Assembly (NCBI RefSeq): GCF_027943255.1
Contig: NC_072894.1
Location: 81,879,601 to 81,943,600 of the forward strand
Length of the DNA stretch: 64,000 nucleotides
Source of the DNA: Anastrepha obliqua
Lineage: Eukaryota > Arthropoda > Insecta > Diptera > Tephritidae
Direction: 5' to 3'
Of the stretch, positions 9,901 through 21,305 are shown piece by piece. The position numbers were made by a program, and so were the translations under genes. How positions within the stretch are numbered: the first letter of the stretch is position 1; every line of letters begins with the position of its first letter. The notes beneath the pieces are model-generated. The model saw only the letters and a list, made by a program, of their open reading frames with translations. It did no database searches and was not told where the DNA came from.

Positions 9901-10010
9901 CGAGGGGCGGCCGCTATTAGAAAAATGTGTTTCACCGAGATTCGAACCTACGTTCTCTCTGTGAATTCCGAATGGTAGTCATGCACCAACCCATTCGGCT
10001 ACGGCGGCCG
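9901..10010 (-). repeat. SINE fragment, tRNA-like head half
   Basis: On the minus strand this begins with a tRNA-like head: GTAGCCGAATGGGTTGG resembles a Pol III A box and GGTTCGAATCTC a B box. It continues to TTTTTCTAATAGCGGCCG and stops. The 3' half of the SINE is missing, the reverse of ordinary 5' truncation, so a later deletion or rearrangement is likely. It abuts the mariner relic exactly after the codons for DNAPAH. Confidence 0.75.
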
Positions 10011-13000
10011 AATTAGCCTTGAATAAAACGAAAAGTCCAACTGCTGGATGAACAAACAAAACAGAACAAAATGGAGGAACTTTAAGCGGGATCGTTTCCA
10101 TGCTCGCGATCTCCGGGCTCTGCTCACTTGACCAAAAATTTGCTCAAAACAGAATTGCAGCGAGACAGCAGGTAACGGGTAGATGGGTTAACGGGCGGTG
10201 ATCAGCTGACAAAATTCCGTCGGAGAATTCAGTCTTTTAACAAAATTACGACGGTGATGGAAAACACCATTATTTTGTAGACAAATCTTTTTGTTTGCTA
10301 TTTTTTTAAGCAAATCGTTGAAGCTCATTGTTTCAAAAAAACAACTTCTTTCTAAATTATTGATAAGAAAACCCACAATTTCTTGTGCAAATCGAATACT
10401 ATTTGCTTATTATTGGCCTGCTGTTGCTGTTGTTAGTATGTATCTTATTAAATTAAAAAAAAAAAACAAAAAAAACAAATCATTTTGACCAATCATTTTG
10501 ATTTTTTTTTTAATTTAATAAAATACTAATGCAAAAATGCGAAAAAAGTTGAAAAAAATGTTTTTTCAATTTTATGTAATAATGTTTAAAAACAGTGCAC
10601 TTGCTCCTTCAATTATTTTGTAAAAGTTTGAGCTGTCGGTCCGGAAAAACGGCTTGATGGATCGATTTAAAAATTTACTGGGTTATTAGTCGAATATTAA
10701 ACTGTAAAAATCCCTAGAAACATGAGTTCCCACATTAATATTTGTAAGTGAGCGATAGATTTTCTGCAAAACCGTAAAACGGCGTTCTTTGTGTTCACTT
10801 CAAACCAACGTTAAGGGTAAAAAAAGCTTTTTTCTAAAAAAATTAAATTAACATCTTATAGGAAATTATCCCATCTATTGTGGGGTTATTAGTTGCTGAG
10901 ATATCAATGATCAAATATAAAATGGTATTTTCTTCGTAAAATGCGGATATCTCAGAGAGAAATGATCGAAGCGAGATTCAAAAAAAGCGCATTGAAGCTA
11001 GATAATCAAGCTAGTTGACTGTATGGCTAGTTTTAGTCGGAAAAATTTTGCCAAGCCCGTGCAATCGAAGAAAAGGAAAAAATTTCGAAAATTTTTGTGT
11101 CGCCCTTTAACTAACGATTACAAAATAACCGTTAAATAAAAAAAACTTTGCTCAAAGATCTTAAAGCTAAAAGCTTCAAATTACTTTTGGTTGGAACTCC
11201 GTGCGATGATTTTTCACCGCGATACAGCTTTTCAAAAATCACTACAAAATTTAGGAAATTTTACTGCTCCCTTAATTTTTGTGAGAAGTGTATTTTTCTG
11301 CCGTAAAAATAATCGACGGCATGAAATCCGTCCCCGCTGTAATTCTGTGCAAATTCATGCTACGAGTATTAAATGTGTTATAATTTTGACAGCGGGTACG
11401 CGTTACCCGATGTCCACTACAACTCTATTCAAGAGGTACATCTATTATAACTCTTTATTTTTAATTGTGCCAACCCTCTTTCAAGAGAGTTTCATTACAC
11501 CGCGTTCATTGCGGGAGACTTTAGCTGTTTGAAATTGGCAGCACTTTTTCCAGGGTGTTTTTGTTTCTGCAAGTCGATGCAAAAGAAGGCAGCATGTACA
11601 CACAGATTTTTCAAGATAATTTTGCCAAGTACTCAACCATGCAAGATACATTTTTCTGTGAGTGAGTGTGAGTGTGTATCTGTGTTACTTTTGGTTTGGT
11701 GATATCCCTGTCAGGCGAAGCAATAGGCTATTAAAAAATTTGTTGTCCTAGTCAGAGGGTAGCATTTCCATATGATTATGCATACAAATGTGCATATAAT
11801 GATTTTCAACCCTAATGTGTTTTTAAATCTTAGTGTATACAGAATTCGCATACTGTTTTCTCGAGTAATTTTTAAATTACGCTTATGAGCTAAAATCCGT
11901 TTTATAAAAAATAATAATAAGATTTAATGTTAGACTTAGAAGTACAGAGTACAAAAGAGCACCAGAGATTGGAGTAGAAGTCATTTATTTATCTAATATT
12001 ACATGAAAATTCAAAAAAAAAAAAATTATTTTCATTGAGAATTTGCAGAAACAGTTGCAAAATGCTTTGTAAGGAGCTGTAGGGGATTTCTGACAGATTG
12101 CATCCCTTTACAATAACAAAATCTAAGAGAGTGAAGGCTTAAGCATCAGAGTTCTTTTGTCTACAAAAACAAACGACAATGCAGTTTTCAAGTGAATTTC
12201 GTTCATCATTTTAGCATACATTCTATGTATATGTGCACATACATGTATGTCATAACAACGTTACTTAGGTACACATATACATATGTATAAGTATGCATGT
12301 ATGAAGTTATTATATCCTAATATAGATATATTCTGATTATTCGTATCCGGTTTCATTAATATACCATATGTATGTAGTATAATTTACACATACATGTGTA
12401 TGTACATATATTCTACATATACATATGCTACTCGTATATATGCACCTATTTATATGGTATATACACACACAATTGTGTAGTTATATATGATTAAAATTCT
12501 CTGTTAACGAGGCATTAATATTCGAATGAGTGTAACCGGTTGCCTATTTGTAGCCATAAAATTTGTTTTTATTGCTATTGCATTTTTTCTTATTTTTGCT
12601 AATGAATACAAATCTTCACCGCATCCATTGAAAGTACAAAGTTTAATTTTGTAGACATTACATGTAATTAAAAATAATAACATACTAGCATTGTTGACAT
12701 TGTTTGCAAGTATGTATGCAATTTTCAAACTTTCAATATTTTGATAGCGCAACCACATATTACTTAATGATTACAAGCCACCTTCTCCCCTCACTTTGCA
12801 CATTCATAACATATCGGCATTCTGCATATGCATGCAAGTATATGTAAGCAAATATGGTATAGCTAAACAACTGCCTAACTGTGAGTAAGCGGCAAATAAC
12901 CAGCCAAACTAGGAAAGTAAAACGAATTCTCTCCACTCAGTAAACTCTTGTCATATAACTGAATATGGTTGCATCTCTCGCCAATACTCAAAATGCATAA

Positions 13001-14494
13001 ATGCTGACAAAATAGCAAAACGGCAGACTCGGAGTAGCAATTAAGGTACTGCAATATAAATGTACATATGTTTGCATGTATTGAGAAGGGTATGTGTGTG
13101 TGTATGTGTGCGTTTGCGTATGACTGTATAGACAAAGTGCATGTGCGGTATATTTGCTTGCATGGCAGACGGGTATACATATGTACGAGATGTAGCTTTA
13201 AGACTAGCACATACTCTTAAAATGCCGTTTACAACAGCAACTACAGAGAAGGTTGCCGCAGAGCTGGAGGTGCATGTAAACCAGGTGCAATTGAGAGTGA
13301 AATGAAAATGAAATTGATGTTATGTTGTTGCTATTGCTGTGACTGTGACTGCGAATGAGGAGGCGCGACTAGTGCTGACTTTGTGTGGGGGACAACTTTT
13401 GCTGTTGGTAGGTTAGTGGGGGCGTATACGTGAAAAACTTCTTTCATACTCTTTTGCGCGCAAATAAAAGCGAATGGAATTAGTTTGGAGATACATATGT
13501 ACTTATTTACACATGTATGCGCAAGTCGAACTATGTATGCTCCAATATAAGGGTAATTATACACTGTACATATCTATGTATGTATATAAGTATATTAAAA
13601 ATGTACATACATATAGCTCGGTATGCGTGCGATTTTGAACTAAGCTTAATTTTTAATAGTTACATATTTTACTATTACAGTACATACTAAATATATATTT
13701 ACTACTTCTGTTTCTCTCCTCTCTTTTGTCTCTGATATTTACATAGCGTTTTTTATTTTTGTTTTTGTTTTGTGTACCCAGAAACGCAAACACAAAGATT
13801 TTGTCTACTTTTTAGCGTCCATGCAATACGTTGCAATTGCACCCTCTCTACATAAATCCTGCACTCTCCCTCTCAGCGCTCAGACCTCTTGACACATGGG
13901 CCATTGCTCACTACTCGCATTATTCCCACTCCCCTCTGCAAAGAGAAATATTTGCAATTATTGCACTGCAGTTGCACACCAGCTCCTGTTTGTCAATATT
14001 TATATACATGTACATAACATTGTGTGAATGTATTGAATATGACGTGCATACCATGTATGTACGCAAGTGTGTGTGACGCGTCGTGTGAGTGACCTATCTC
14101 AATGCAATTGCATGTGTCGTTTACCATTTTTAAGTTGTTCTCATTTATCTTCACTTAAATTGACGCAGAGTGCATTGATGTTGTTCTTACTTTTTATTGT
14201 CGCATAAGTAGATATAGTGTGGTTGTAACTCTGCGCGTTGTAGTTGGTAGTAGTATGATTGCATGTGAATTGGTTTTATCGTCACACAACTACATATTTG
14301 GTTTGTTTATAAATAATTTATTATTCAATTCCTCAGTATGGCAAATACAATTGCATGTCATAACCATGTAAATATGTATATACGCATGAGTGTATATGTT
14401 TGTATATAACGATTTGTCTTTGAGGGAATCATATCGTCGAAGCTGCGGCCAAGTTTGGCATAGCGAGCGGAGTTTGTTTTTAGCACAAATATGT
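10011..14494. other. Long non-coding AT-rich region
   Basis: About 4.5 kb with no gene I can support. It holds poly-A/T tracts (10450-10560, 12015-12030), dense TATG/ACAT microsatellite-like sequence (12220-12490, 13060-13180, 13490-13620) and short CA/TG runs. Open frames are short and not recognisable. It could contain regulatory DNA of the downstream gene, but nothing shows that directly. Confidence 0.5.
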
Positions 14495-14530
14495 CCCGAT
14501 TTACACGAGGAGACATCTGGAAGGGAGACA
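14495..14530 (+). repeat. Left arm of a 36-bp inverted repeat
   Basis: Its reverse complement matches 16296-16331 at 35 of 36 bases, with similarity stopping abruptly at both edges. Read on the minus strand it contains TCCCTTCCAG followed by ATGTCTCCTCGTG. See the right arm at 16296. Confidence 0.85.
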
Positions 14531-14715
14531 CTGGAAATTCTCTTTTGATGTTTCATTCGCGTACACACGGGCAAAAATGTTTCCGCGACATTTTGGCATT
14601 TAATACTTTAGCATCGTCTGGTTCGGATGTATTCTAGCAGTTTCTTAAATATATGAATGAAAAATGCAAACTGGTTAAATAATAAATAATTTGTTGTTTT
14701 TTTTATTGAAATATA

Positions 14716-15899
14716 ATAGGACTATGAATAAGTTCGTGCGGTTTTACAACAGATGGCGTAACTTGATTATTATTCCATCGATCCACATTTCCAAACATTC
14801 ATTGGAGAGCTACTGTCGTAAGGCACAAACGTCAGTATAAGTTTTTTATTTGAAGCGTAAGCAACAATATTTTTACCACACTTGAAAATGTCGAATTTCG
14901 TGCCAAATAATGTGTTTTTGCGGGGAATTTTTTAATATGAAGAAAAAAGCAGCCGAAAGTCATCGTATCTTGGTGGAAGTTTATGGTGAGCATGCTCTAG
15001 CTGAGCGAACGTGCCAGAAGTGGTTTGCACGCTTTAAAAGTGGTGATTTTGGCTTGGAAGACGAAGAACGCGAGGGTGCGCCGCCAAAGTTCATGGATAC
15101 CGAATTGGAGGAATTGCTCGATCAAGATCCGGCTCAAACGCAAGAAGAGGTTGCAAAAACTTTGGGAGTTGATCAATCAACCATTTCCAAACGTTTAAAA
15201 GCCATGGGAATGATCCGAAAGGTAGGCCATTGGGTGCCGTATGAATTGAAGCCAAGAGACGTTGAACGCCGTTTTATGGCATGCGAACAACTGCTTCAAC
15301 GGCACAAAAGAAAGGGTTTTTTGCATCGAATTGTGACTGGCGATGAAAAGTGGGTCCATTACGACAATCCAAAACGTCGGGCAACGTATGGATACCCTGG
15401 CCATGCTTCAACATCGACGTCGGCGCAGAATATTCATGGCCTGAAGGTTATGCTGTGTATCTGGTGGGACCAGCTGGGTGTTGTGTATTATGAGCTACTG
15501 AAACCGAATGAAACGATTACGGGGGATGTCTACCGACGACAATTGATGCGTTTGAGCCGAGCACTGCGAGAAAAACGGCCGCAATACGCCGATAGACACG
15601 ACAAAGTTATTTTGCAACATGACAATGCTCGGCCACATGTTGCACAAGTGGTCAAAACATACTTAGAAACGCTCAAATGGGATGTCCTACCCCACCCGCC
15701 GTATAGTCCAGACCTTGCGCCATCCGATTACTATCTCTTCCGATCGATGCAACATGGCCTGGCTGACCAGCACTTCCGTAATTACGATGAAGTCAAAAAA
15801 TGGATCGATTCGTGGATTGCGGCAAAACCGACCGAATTTTTCACAAAGGGAATCCGAAAAAAACCGCACGAACTTATTCATAGTCCTATTATTTATAAA
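14716..15899 (+). mobile_element. Nearly intact mariner transposon
   Basis: 1184 bp with inverted ends of about 30 bp (ATAGGACTATGAATAAGTTC at the left; its complement at the right), flanked by TA at 14714-14715 and 15900-15901. It carries one long transposase frame. Two lesions are visible: a one-base shift after the natural ATG at 14888, and loss of the end of the gene so that the frame runs straight into the right terminal repeat. Confidence 0.93.
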
Positions 15900-15932
15900 T
15901 TCTTATACTTGAATAAAAAAAAATTAAATTAA
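14910..15932 (+). pseudogene. Mariner transposase, almost complete
   Basis: 340 codons from ATG 14910. It has an N-terminal paired helix-turn-helix region (about 8-110, including ESHRILVEVYGEHALAERT and QSTISKRLKAMG), then WVPYELKPRDVERR, and a complete DD34D catalytic core: D145 in TGDEKW, D238 in QHDNARPH and D273 in SPDLAPSDY. The family start is probably the ATG at 14888 (MSNFVPN), which is out of frame by one base near the T-run at 14928; the 14910 ATG gives a shortened N-terminus. At the other end the usual LPERWEK-type tail is absent. After GIRKK the frame translates the terminal repeat and ten more codons of flanking DNA to a TAA at 15930. The core looks intact, but the copy probably cannot make a normal protein. 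Confidence 0.88.
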
Positions 15933-17428
15933 AAATACTTCATATGTAAATAATTAACTTAAAATTAACTTGAGTATCTAGAAATGCAGGGAAAAATTAG
16001 AAATCAACATAAACATATCCCATAACTATTTTAAATTATACCTACTTTACTAGCAAAAATAATCGTGCATTTCCCAAGCAGCGTTCGGATGTTTGTCATC
16101 GTTGTTATCTTCCGTTTGGTTGAAAACCAACACATAACTTAGAACTTTCTTCCACAAGAGAAGAAAACGAATGAAGCAACTGTCAAAAATTGCTTTAAGA
16201 TAAGAAATACGAATAAGAAGAGCAAAGCGTGTCGCCGAGTACGGGAGACAAAATCCCTTCTCTCTTCCCCGACCGTCCTTCGCCCTTGAACAAAATGTTT
16301 CCCTTCCAGATGTCTCCTCGTGTAAATCGGGTCTATGGAGCATCAGATTTTAATTTTACAACTGTGTACATGAGTTTTTGTTTCAGTTTTAGTACAGTTA
16401 TTAGGCAATAATAAAAATAAGAATTGTAATTGATTTCATCTTTCGTACAAGAATAATAAATAATTAAATTGTTAAATTGTTTTACCAAGAATAATAATCA
16501 ATGCACCCAAGTTTAATAACTACGTTTTAATTATGATTACTTATTAAATATTTAATTAAGTAATTAAGAATTATTATAATTTAATAACTTTTACTTTTAA
16601 ACTATTTGTTCAATTTAAAAATCGAAGCATTTAATAGTGCAGATCAAATTACCTTAACTAACGGCATTTAAAAAACTATGCTCTTAGTAAATGCCCACAT
16701 AATAAAAGGTGTATTTCACTACACTTCTAACAATTGACTATATAGAAGAAAATAATCAATTTTAATATTCCAAAAAGTGTCCATCATGAAAAGTGATAAA
16801 ATTTAATAAACAATTCTAATTTCTGCTTAATTACCACCTCAGTTGTCTCCATAGCCTGCTCTTCTTACAATTTCGTTTAACAAAGTTTCAAAAATTCTAG
16901 TAAGCGAACTACGCGAATCGCCATTTTTACAATTAAATGTAACCTCTGAAGTTCAATATAACTCCTTAAAATTAAAGTAATTACTTCAAAATTAAGACAA
17001 GTAAAATTATTACTTATAATAAAATTTAAGTTTCTCTCACGTGACGGCAATGACGTGTTAAGTGTTTATTGAATTGGACTGCAAGGGTACAAAATGAAGT
17101 GAATGTGAAAAAGACAATCCTTTTAAGATCAGATGTGGAAATTATTTATAAATGAATCGACTCTACGGAGTTCAACGATAAGCAATAATAATAATAAAAT
17201 CAATGTATGTATGTATGGAAACATTGAAATATGCGATTGCCAAAATTTGCAAATATACAGGTCAAGTTTTAAAAATTGCTAGTATGTACCAACACCAATT
17301 CAAAGGACGTATTTCAAGAAAGTGCGTATTGACTTACACATCAAAATGTTTGCATAACTTACCGTTAATTTGAAAATTTTTATTTATATTTTTTTTTGCG
17401 TATAACTTCAAAAATATTCACCGGAACA
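15902..17428. other. Non-coding AT-rich region
   Basis: No gene is recognised apart from the 36-bp repeat arm at 16296. The sequence from 16380 to 17060 is over-rich in TTAA and AATAAT and resembles degenerate low-complexity DNA. Confidence 0.5.
16296..16331 (-). repeat. Right arm of a 36-bp inverted repeat
   Basis: Pairs with 14495-14530 (35 of 36). On the plus strand it reads TGTTTCCCTTCCAG and then ATGTCTCCTCGTGTAAATC. The pyrimidine tract plus CAG looks like a splice acceptor, but no exon structure can be shown. The arms bracket the mariner with about 1.77 kb between them. Confidence 0.85.
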
Positions 17429-17525
17429 ATATTAAATTTTGTGTGTGTATTTTTAAATATATGTACATTAAGAAAATAAAATAAAAAAATCGAGTTTTTG
17501 AAAATCCTAACTGTATATAACCCCT
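17429..17525 (+). repeat. 97-bp dispersed repeat, copy 1
   Basis: Matches 55504-55600 in the same orientation with about 7 differences and no gaps. It ends in the block AACTGTATATAACCCCT. The family is unknown; it is possibly the end of a MITE or other small repeat. Confidence 0.8.
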
Positions 17526-17665
17526 TAAAAAAGATGACCAGAAAATTATCTAAAAAAAAATTTTAATTTTATCAATTGAATGTAAAAAGAAATAAAAAGA
17601 CTTTCTCAGTTATCTCTTTTCCCAAAATAAAAAAATGCATACATACGTATTTATCTATCCACATA

Positions 17666-18871
17666 CAGTGGATCACAGCTTATTTCATGCAGTTTCAGCT
17701 TATGAGTGCGGAAATTGTTTGTTTAAGTAGTTCTACAGTTCATGAAAATCGGATGCAAAATAAAGGCCGATGTGCCACAAATAAAATTTTTGATGAGCAT
17801 TTAATTCTTCGAAAAATAAAAGAATCACCATTGCTATCGGCTCCAAACCTGCTAAACGAAATTCAGGAGAAGTGAGCAAATCATGTTGCGTCGAAAAAGC
17901 GCGACGGGTACTACGTGAAAAGGACTTTAATGGTCGAGTTGCACGAAAAAAGCCATTCATAAATAACAAAAAACCCATTGAGCCGAGTTGCCTTCGCCAG
18001 AGAGCTCCAAATTAAATATTTTGATTTCTGGAAAACGGTAATATTTTCTGATGAGTCCAAATTGAACCTATTCGGCTCAGATGGAATGTCTTACGTCTGG
18101 CGGAAACCTAATACAGAGCTCCACAAAAGTAACATAAAACCGTCTGTGAAACATGGCAGTATAATGGCATGGGCATGTATGTCAGCAGCCGGAGTAGGAA
18201 GTTTAGTGTTTGTCGAGGGTGTTATGGACAAAACAATGTATCTCAATAATTTAAAAGAAAATCTACTCCAAAGTGCAGCGAAACTTGGAATACCTCAAGA
18301 TTTCCGTTTGTATCAGGGCGATGACCCTAAGCATAAGGCGGCAATCGTGCAGACATGGCTCATATGGAACTGTCCGTATTTAATGCAATCACCGGCTCAA
18401 TCACCTGACATGAATTTCATCGAGAATTTATGTTCATTACTGGAAACAAATATCCGCACACATCACATAAGCAATAGAGATCAGATAAAAACCGTAATTT
18501 TGGAAGTGGGGAACAAAATCGGACCGGAAGTTACGAAAAAGCTAGTGGAGTCAATGCCAGAAAGGTTAAAAGCTGTTAATGAAGCCAAAGGATACCACAC
18601 AAAGTACTAAATCATTTTTAATCATTAGTTTAACTTAGATTTAAGAAAAAATGAATACTGCATGAAATAAGATGTGACATAAAATTTTGAATTGTTCTGT
18701 GTTTTTTTTTTTTATTTAAAGCTTAAAAAAATATATGAAGTACCTTTTTTATACTGAAATTGCGAGTGAATTATTTGATATCCAAATTTTTTCAAAAACG
18801 GCTTTAGCTTTTAAAATACAGCACTCGAAGTTTTAGTAGTTCGCCTGCATGAAATAAGCTATGAGCCACTG
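17666..18871 (+). mobile_element. Tc1-like transposon, inactive
   Basis: 1206 bp between TA dinucleotides at 17664-17665 and 18872-18873. The inverted ends share 24 of the first 27 bases (CAGTGG.TCA.AGCTTATTTC). It contains one broken transposase gene. Confidence 0.9.
17700..18610 (+). pseudogene. Tc1-like transposase with frameshifts and a lost catalytic residue
   Basis: The N-terminal half lies in shifted frames with stops: a helix-turn-helix remnant, then ARRVLREKDFNGRVARKKPF near 17895-17965. From about 17975 the frame LSRVAFARELQIKYF is open for 210 codons to 18610. The first catalytic aspartate is present (FSDESKLNLFG). The block that normally reads QDNDPKH is QGDDPKH, so the second catalytic aspartate is a glycine. 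The glutamate is present (SPDMNFIENL). D/G-34-E spacing is kept. The copy cannot be active as read. Confidence 0.88.
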
Positions 18872-18898
18872 TACCTATTAATATAGATATTATAAGAA

Positions 18899-19055
18899 TA
18901 GGTGGCGCTTACACTCTTTTTGGGCGTTTGGCCGAGCTCCTCCTCCACTTCATGGCGTACGTCTTCATGTTGTTCCACAAATTGAGAGACATACAGCTTC
19001 AAGCTAATGCCGAAAGGCAGATGGTTTTTTATTAGGAGCTTTTTCGTTGATCGCT
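18899..19055 (-). repeat. SINE copy, 3' part
   Basis: On the minus strand it runs from about CCTTTCGGCATTAGCTTGAA to GGAGGAGCTCGGCCAAACG, the hairpin CGCCCAAAAAGAGTG and an AGCGCCA end. The head is missing. It starts 28 bp after the end of the Tc1-like element and joins an RTE LINE fragment on its other side. Confidence 0.8.
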
Positions 19056-19420
19056 CCCTTGGAATTCTAGCCACATGTCCCAGCCATCTAAGTCATTAAG
19101 ACTTAATAAATCTTATTATAGTTTCTTTCGTGTCAGTGTTTTATACATTCTTAATTTTTGCTCACGCGATAATATTTTAGATCTGAGCAATTTTAGATTA
19201 GCCTTATAAGCTTTGTTGACTGTCCGTATTCAGTCATTGATTGCTACCGACATGGCTTGGTTGGCGGATAATGTAATGCCCAATTAGGTGAACTCGTTTA
19301 CACATTAGAATATGTATGCCCCGCATATCTCGTTATTGCCCTATTATTTGTACTTACGGCCTTTCTTCACACTGCACGAAATGTCTAGTTAAGTTTTATT
19401 AATTTTTTAAAGAGTTTGCT
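19056..19420 (-). pseudogene. RTE-like LINE fragment (reverse transcriptase C-terminal region)
   Basis: Minus-strand reading in several frames gives pieces such as NKAYKANLKLLRSKILSREQKL and WLGHVARIPRE. The corresponding stretch of the LINE at 36561 reads SSKVLSRRTKLTLYKTL and RWLGHVVRM. Very decayed, and only the region after the catalytic palm is seen. Confidence 0.55.
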
Positions 19421-20529
19421 TTCAGTGGACTGTTTTTACAAACATAGTCTTATCCACTTTGGGACGAGCTCTGCAGGACAGCATACATAATAGTAGTTCG
19501 TTACGAAAAGACTCGACTAGAAGATAGATGCAACTTTCGACAGACTGCAGTAACCGAAGTTGAGCCTAGTGTTCACTTACAAGTACTGCCGAGCCGATTA
19601 ATTCATTGGCAGTAGGCGGCTTAGTGTAGTTAAAGTCGCACTCTGAGTGGCATAGGCTTTCGTTACGTGCTTCTCGTAAAAACCAAAAAACAATATCATA
19701 ATTTTGCTACTTAGAATCATATCTAACATTATTGTAATTATTTATAAGTAACCCGAAGTAGATAGTTTGATATGAAAAAAATATTAAACATTTGTTTGTA
19801 TAATATGTATAAGTATATACATTTGTATGCATTCGTATATACATATGTACACACACATTTGCAACGAATTTGTTTTATTGTTTTCGTTGCACTAGTGCAT
19901 GCAAGTCATGCACTCCTTTTTGGCTCAAGGCCTTTGATAATTTTGTTTCACAATTGCGCAAACTCATACATTTACTCGTGCACACGCCGGCACGGCTACA
20001 CGCAGATACAATGCCCGACTTGCAGTGGCAGATACTTATAGATATACACAAACATATGTATGAATTTAGGAATGATTACATGCAACCCCAATCGATAGTG
20101 ACTGGTTGGAAACTGTAAAAGCGGGAGTAGAGTGGCAAGCGACGTTTCATATCGGCAGTCAAGCATTTAGGCCTGACAATAAGAATATTTCCAGCGATTG
20201 AAATTAGTACACGTACATATCCATACGTGTGTATATGAATATGTAAGTATATTTTTGGCAAAATGAATATTAAGGTTGCCACAACAAAGACTGCAAACAT
20301 ACAATACCCGCGTAATTAAATTGCGTGAATGGTGTTCTCGCTTTTTTTTATGAAAACTCACATGATTATACACATACACGATTATATATCTACACACATA
20401 CACATGTACGCAATACGTATGCACTTTTATTTTTGCGATTACTTCTGTTTCACGCGGATGTATAATATGCAGGCCTCCTTATAGGAATTTAACTTATCGT
20501 CAATCTCATTTCCTATTGTATTTCAACGA
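19421..20529. other. Non-coding stretch
   Basis: Nothing recognisable. Short microsatellite-like ACATAC/TATG runs lie at 19800-19860 and 20200-20420. Confidence 0.5.
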
Positions 20530-21305
20530 TTCTTCAAAATATTCCTTTATCTAATTTAAGATAGTCTTCTATGTCAACTTGGATTTCGTTCTGAACTCGA
20601 TTAATAACGTTGCAGAAGTGAGCAAGTGCTGATAGCGGAAGCTCGTCTTCTGCGGTCCAACCAGCTTTAATGAAACAATTTTGTATTGCCTGTGGACTCA
20701 CTTGTTCCCACGCTTTGTGCATGAAATAAACAACATCTAATAAATTGATTTTGACAACTCCATAGGAGAATTTGTCTCTTCTATCCGAAACGAAATGTGT
20801 TTTGAAAATAACGATTTATACATGAACTTAAAATTCTTTACAACGACTTGATGAAGGGGGTGATAAAACGCTGTTGTGTTTGCTAGGAGAAAAATAACTT
20901 TAACATTTTTTCAATTTTAGATCGCGAGGAAGTGAAGCCGCATTATCTAGAAATAGAATGCCGCTCCGCTCTTGGAGTTGCATTTTTCTACTGAACTGCA
21001 CGAGAAAATCTGTCATCAAATCAGACGTTATCCAAGCCTTCTTGTTTACTCGCCACGTACCGGGTGAATTGTTTAAACTCATGTTGCGAAATGCCCGAGG
21101 TCTTGCAGATTTCCCAATAACAAAAAGGCGTTCTCTTTCTCCAGCCATATTGACGCAGTTTAAAATCGTAAGCCTATCGTTAACCATTTTTCACCTGCAC
21201 ATTTTCCCCCTTTTAATGCAAATGCTTTATCGGGAAAACAAGCCAGTCCATCTGCATTGTAAATTTTTCGCGAATCGAATCCTTCAATCAAATATGGTAC
21301 CTTGG
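20530..21305 (-). pseudogene. Tigger/pogo-type transposase relic
   Basis: The minus strand, in broken frames, carries in order: IEGFDSRKIYNADGLACF (first catalytic block, NADE in relatives), RLTILNCVNMAGERERLFV, IGKSARPRAF, VNKKAWITSDLMTDFL, GILFLDNAAS (second catalytic block), a decayed PLHQ block where relatives have PLDQG, and the helical C-terminus with HKAWEQVSPQAIQNCFIKAGW. The order and motifs are those of the DDE_1 domain of Tigger/pogo (jerky-like) transposases. Stops and shifts interrupt it several times and the third catalytic aspartate is replaced by histidine. No terminal repeats or CENP-B-type N-terminus were found. Confidence 0.75.

Noticed and set aside
9901..10010. Possible tRNA gene
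   Set aside because: A- and B-box-like motifs are present, but the sequence does not fold into a complete cloverleaf and recurs as a SINE head.
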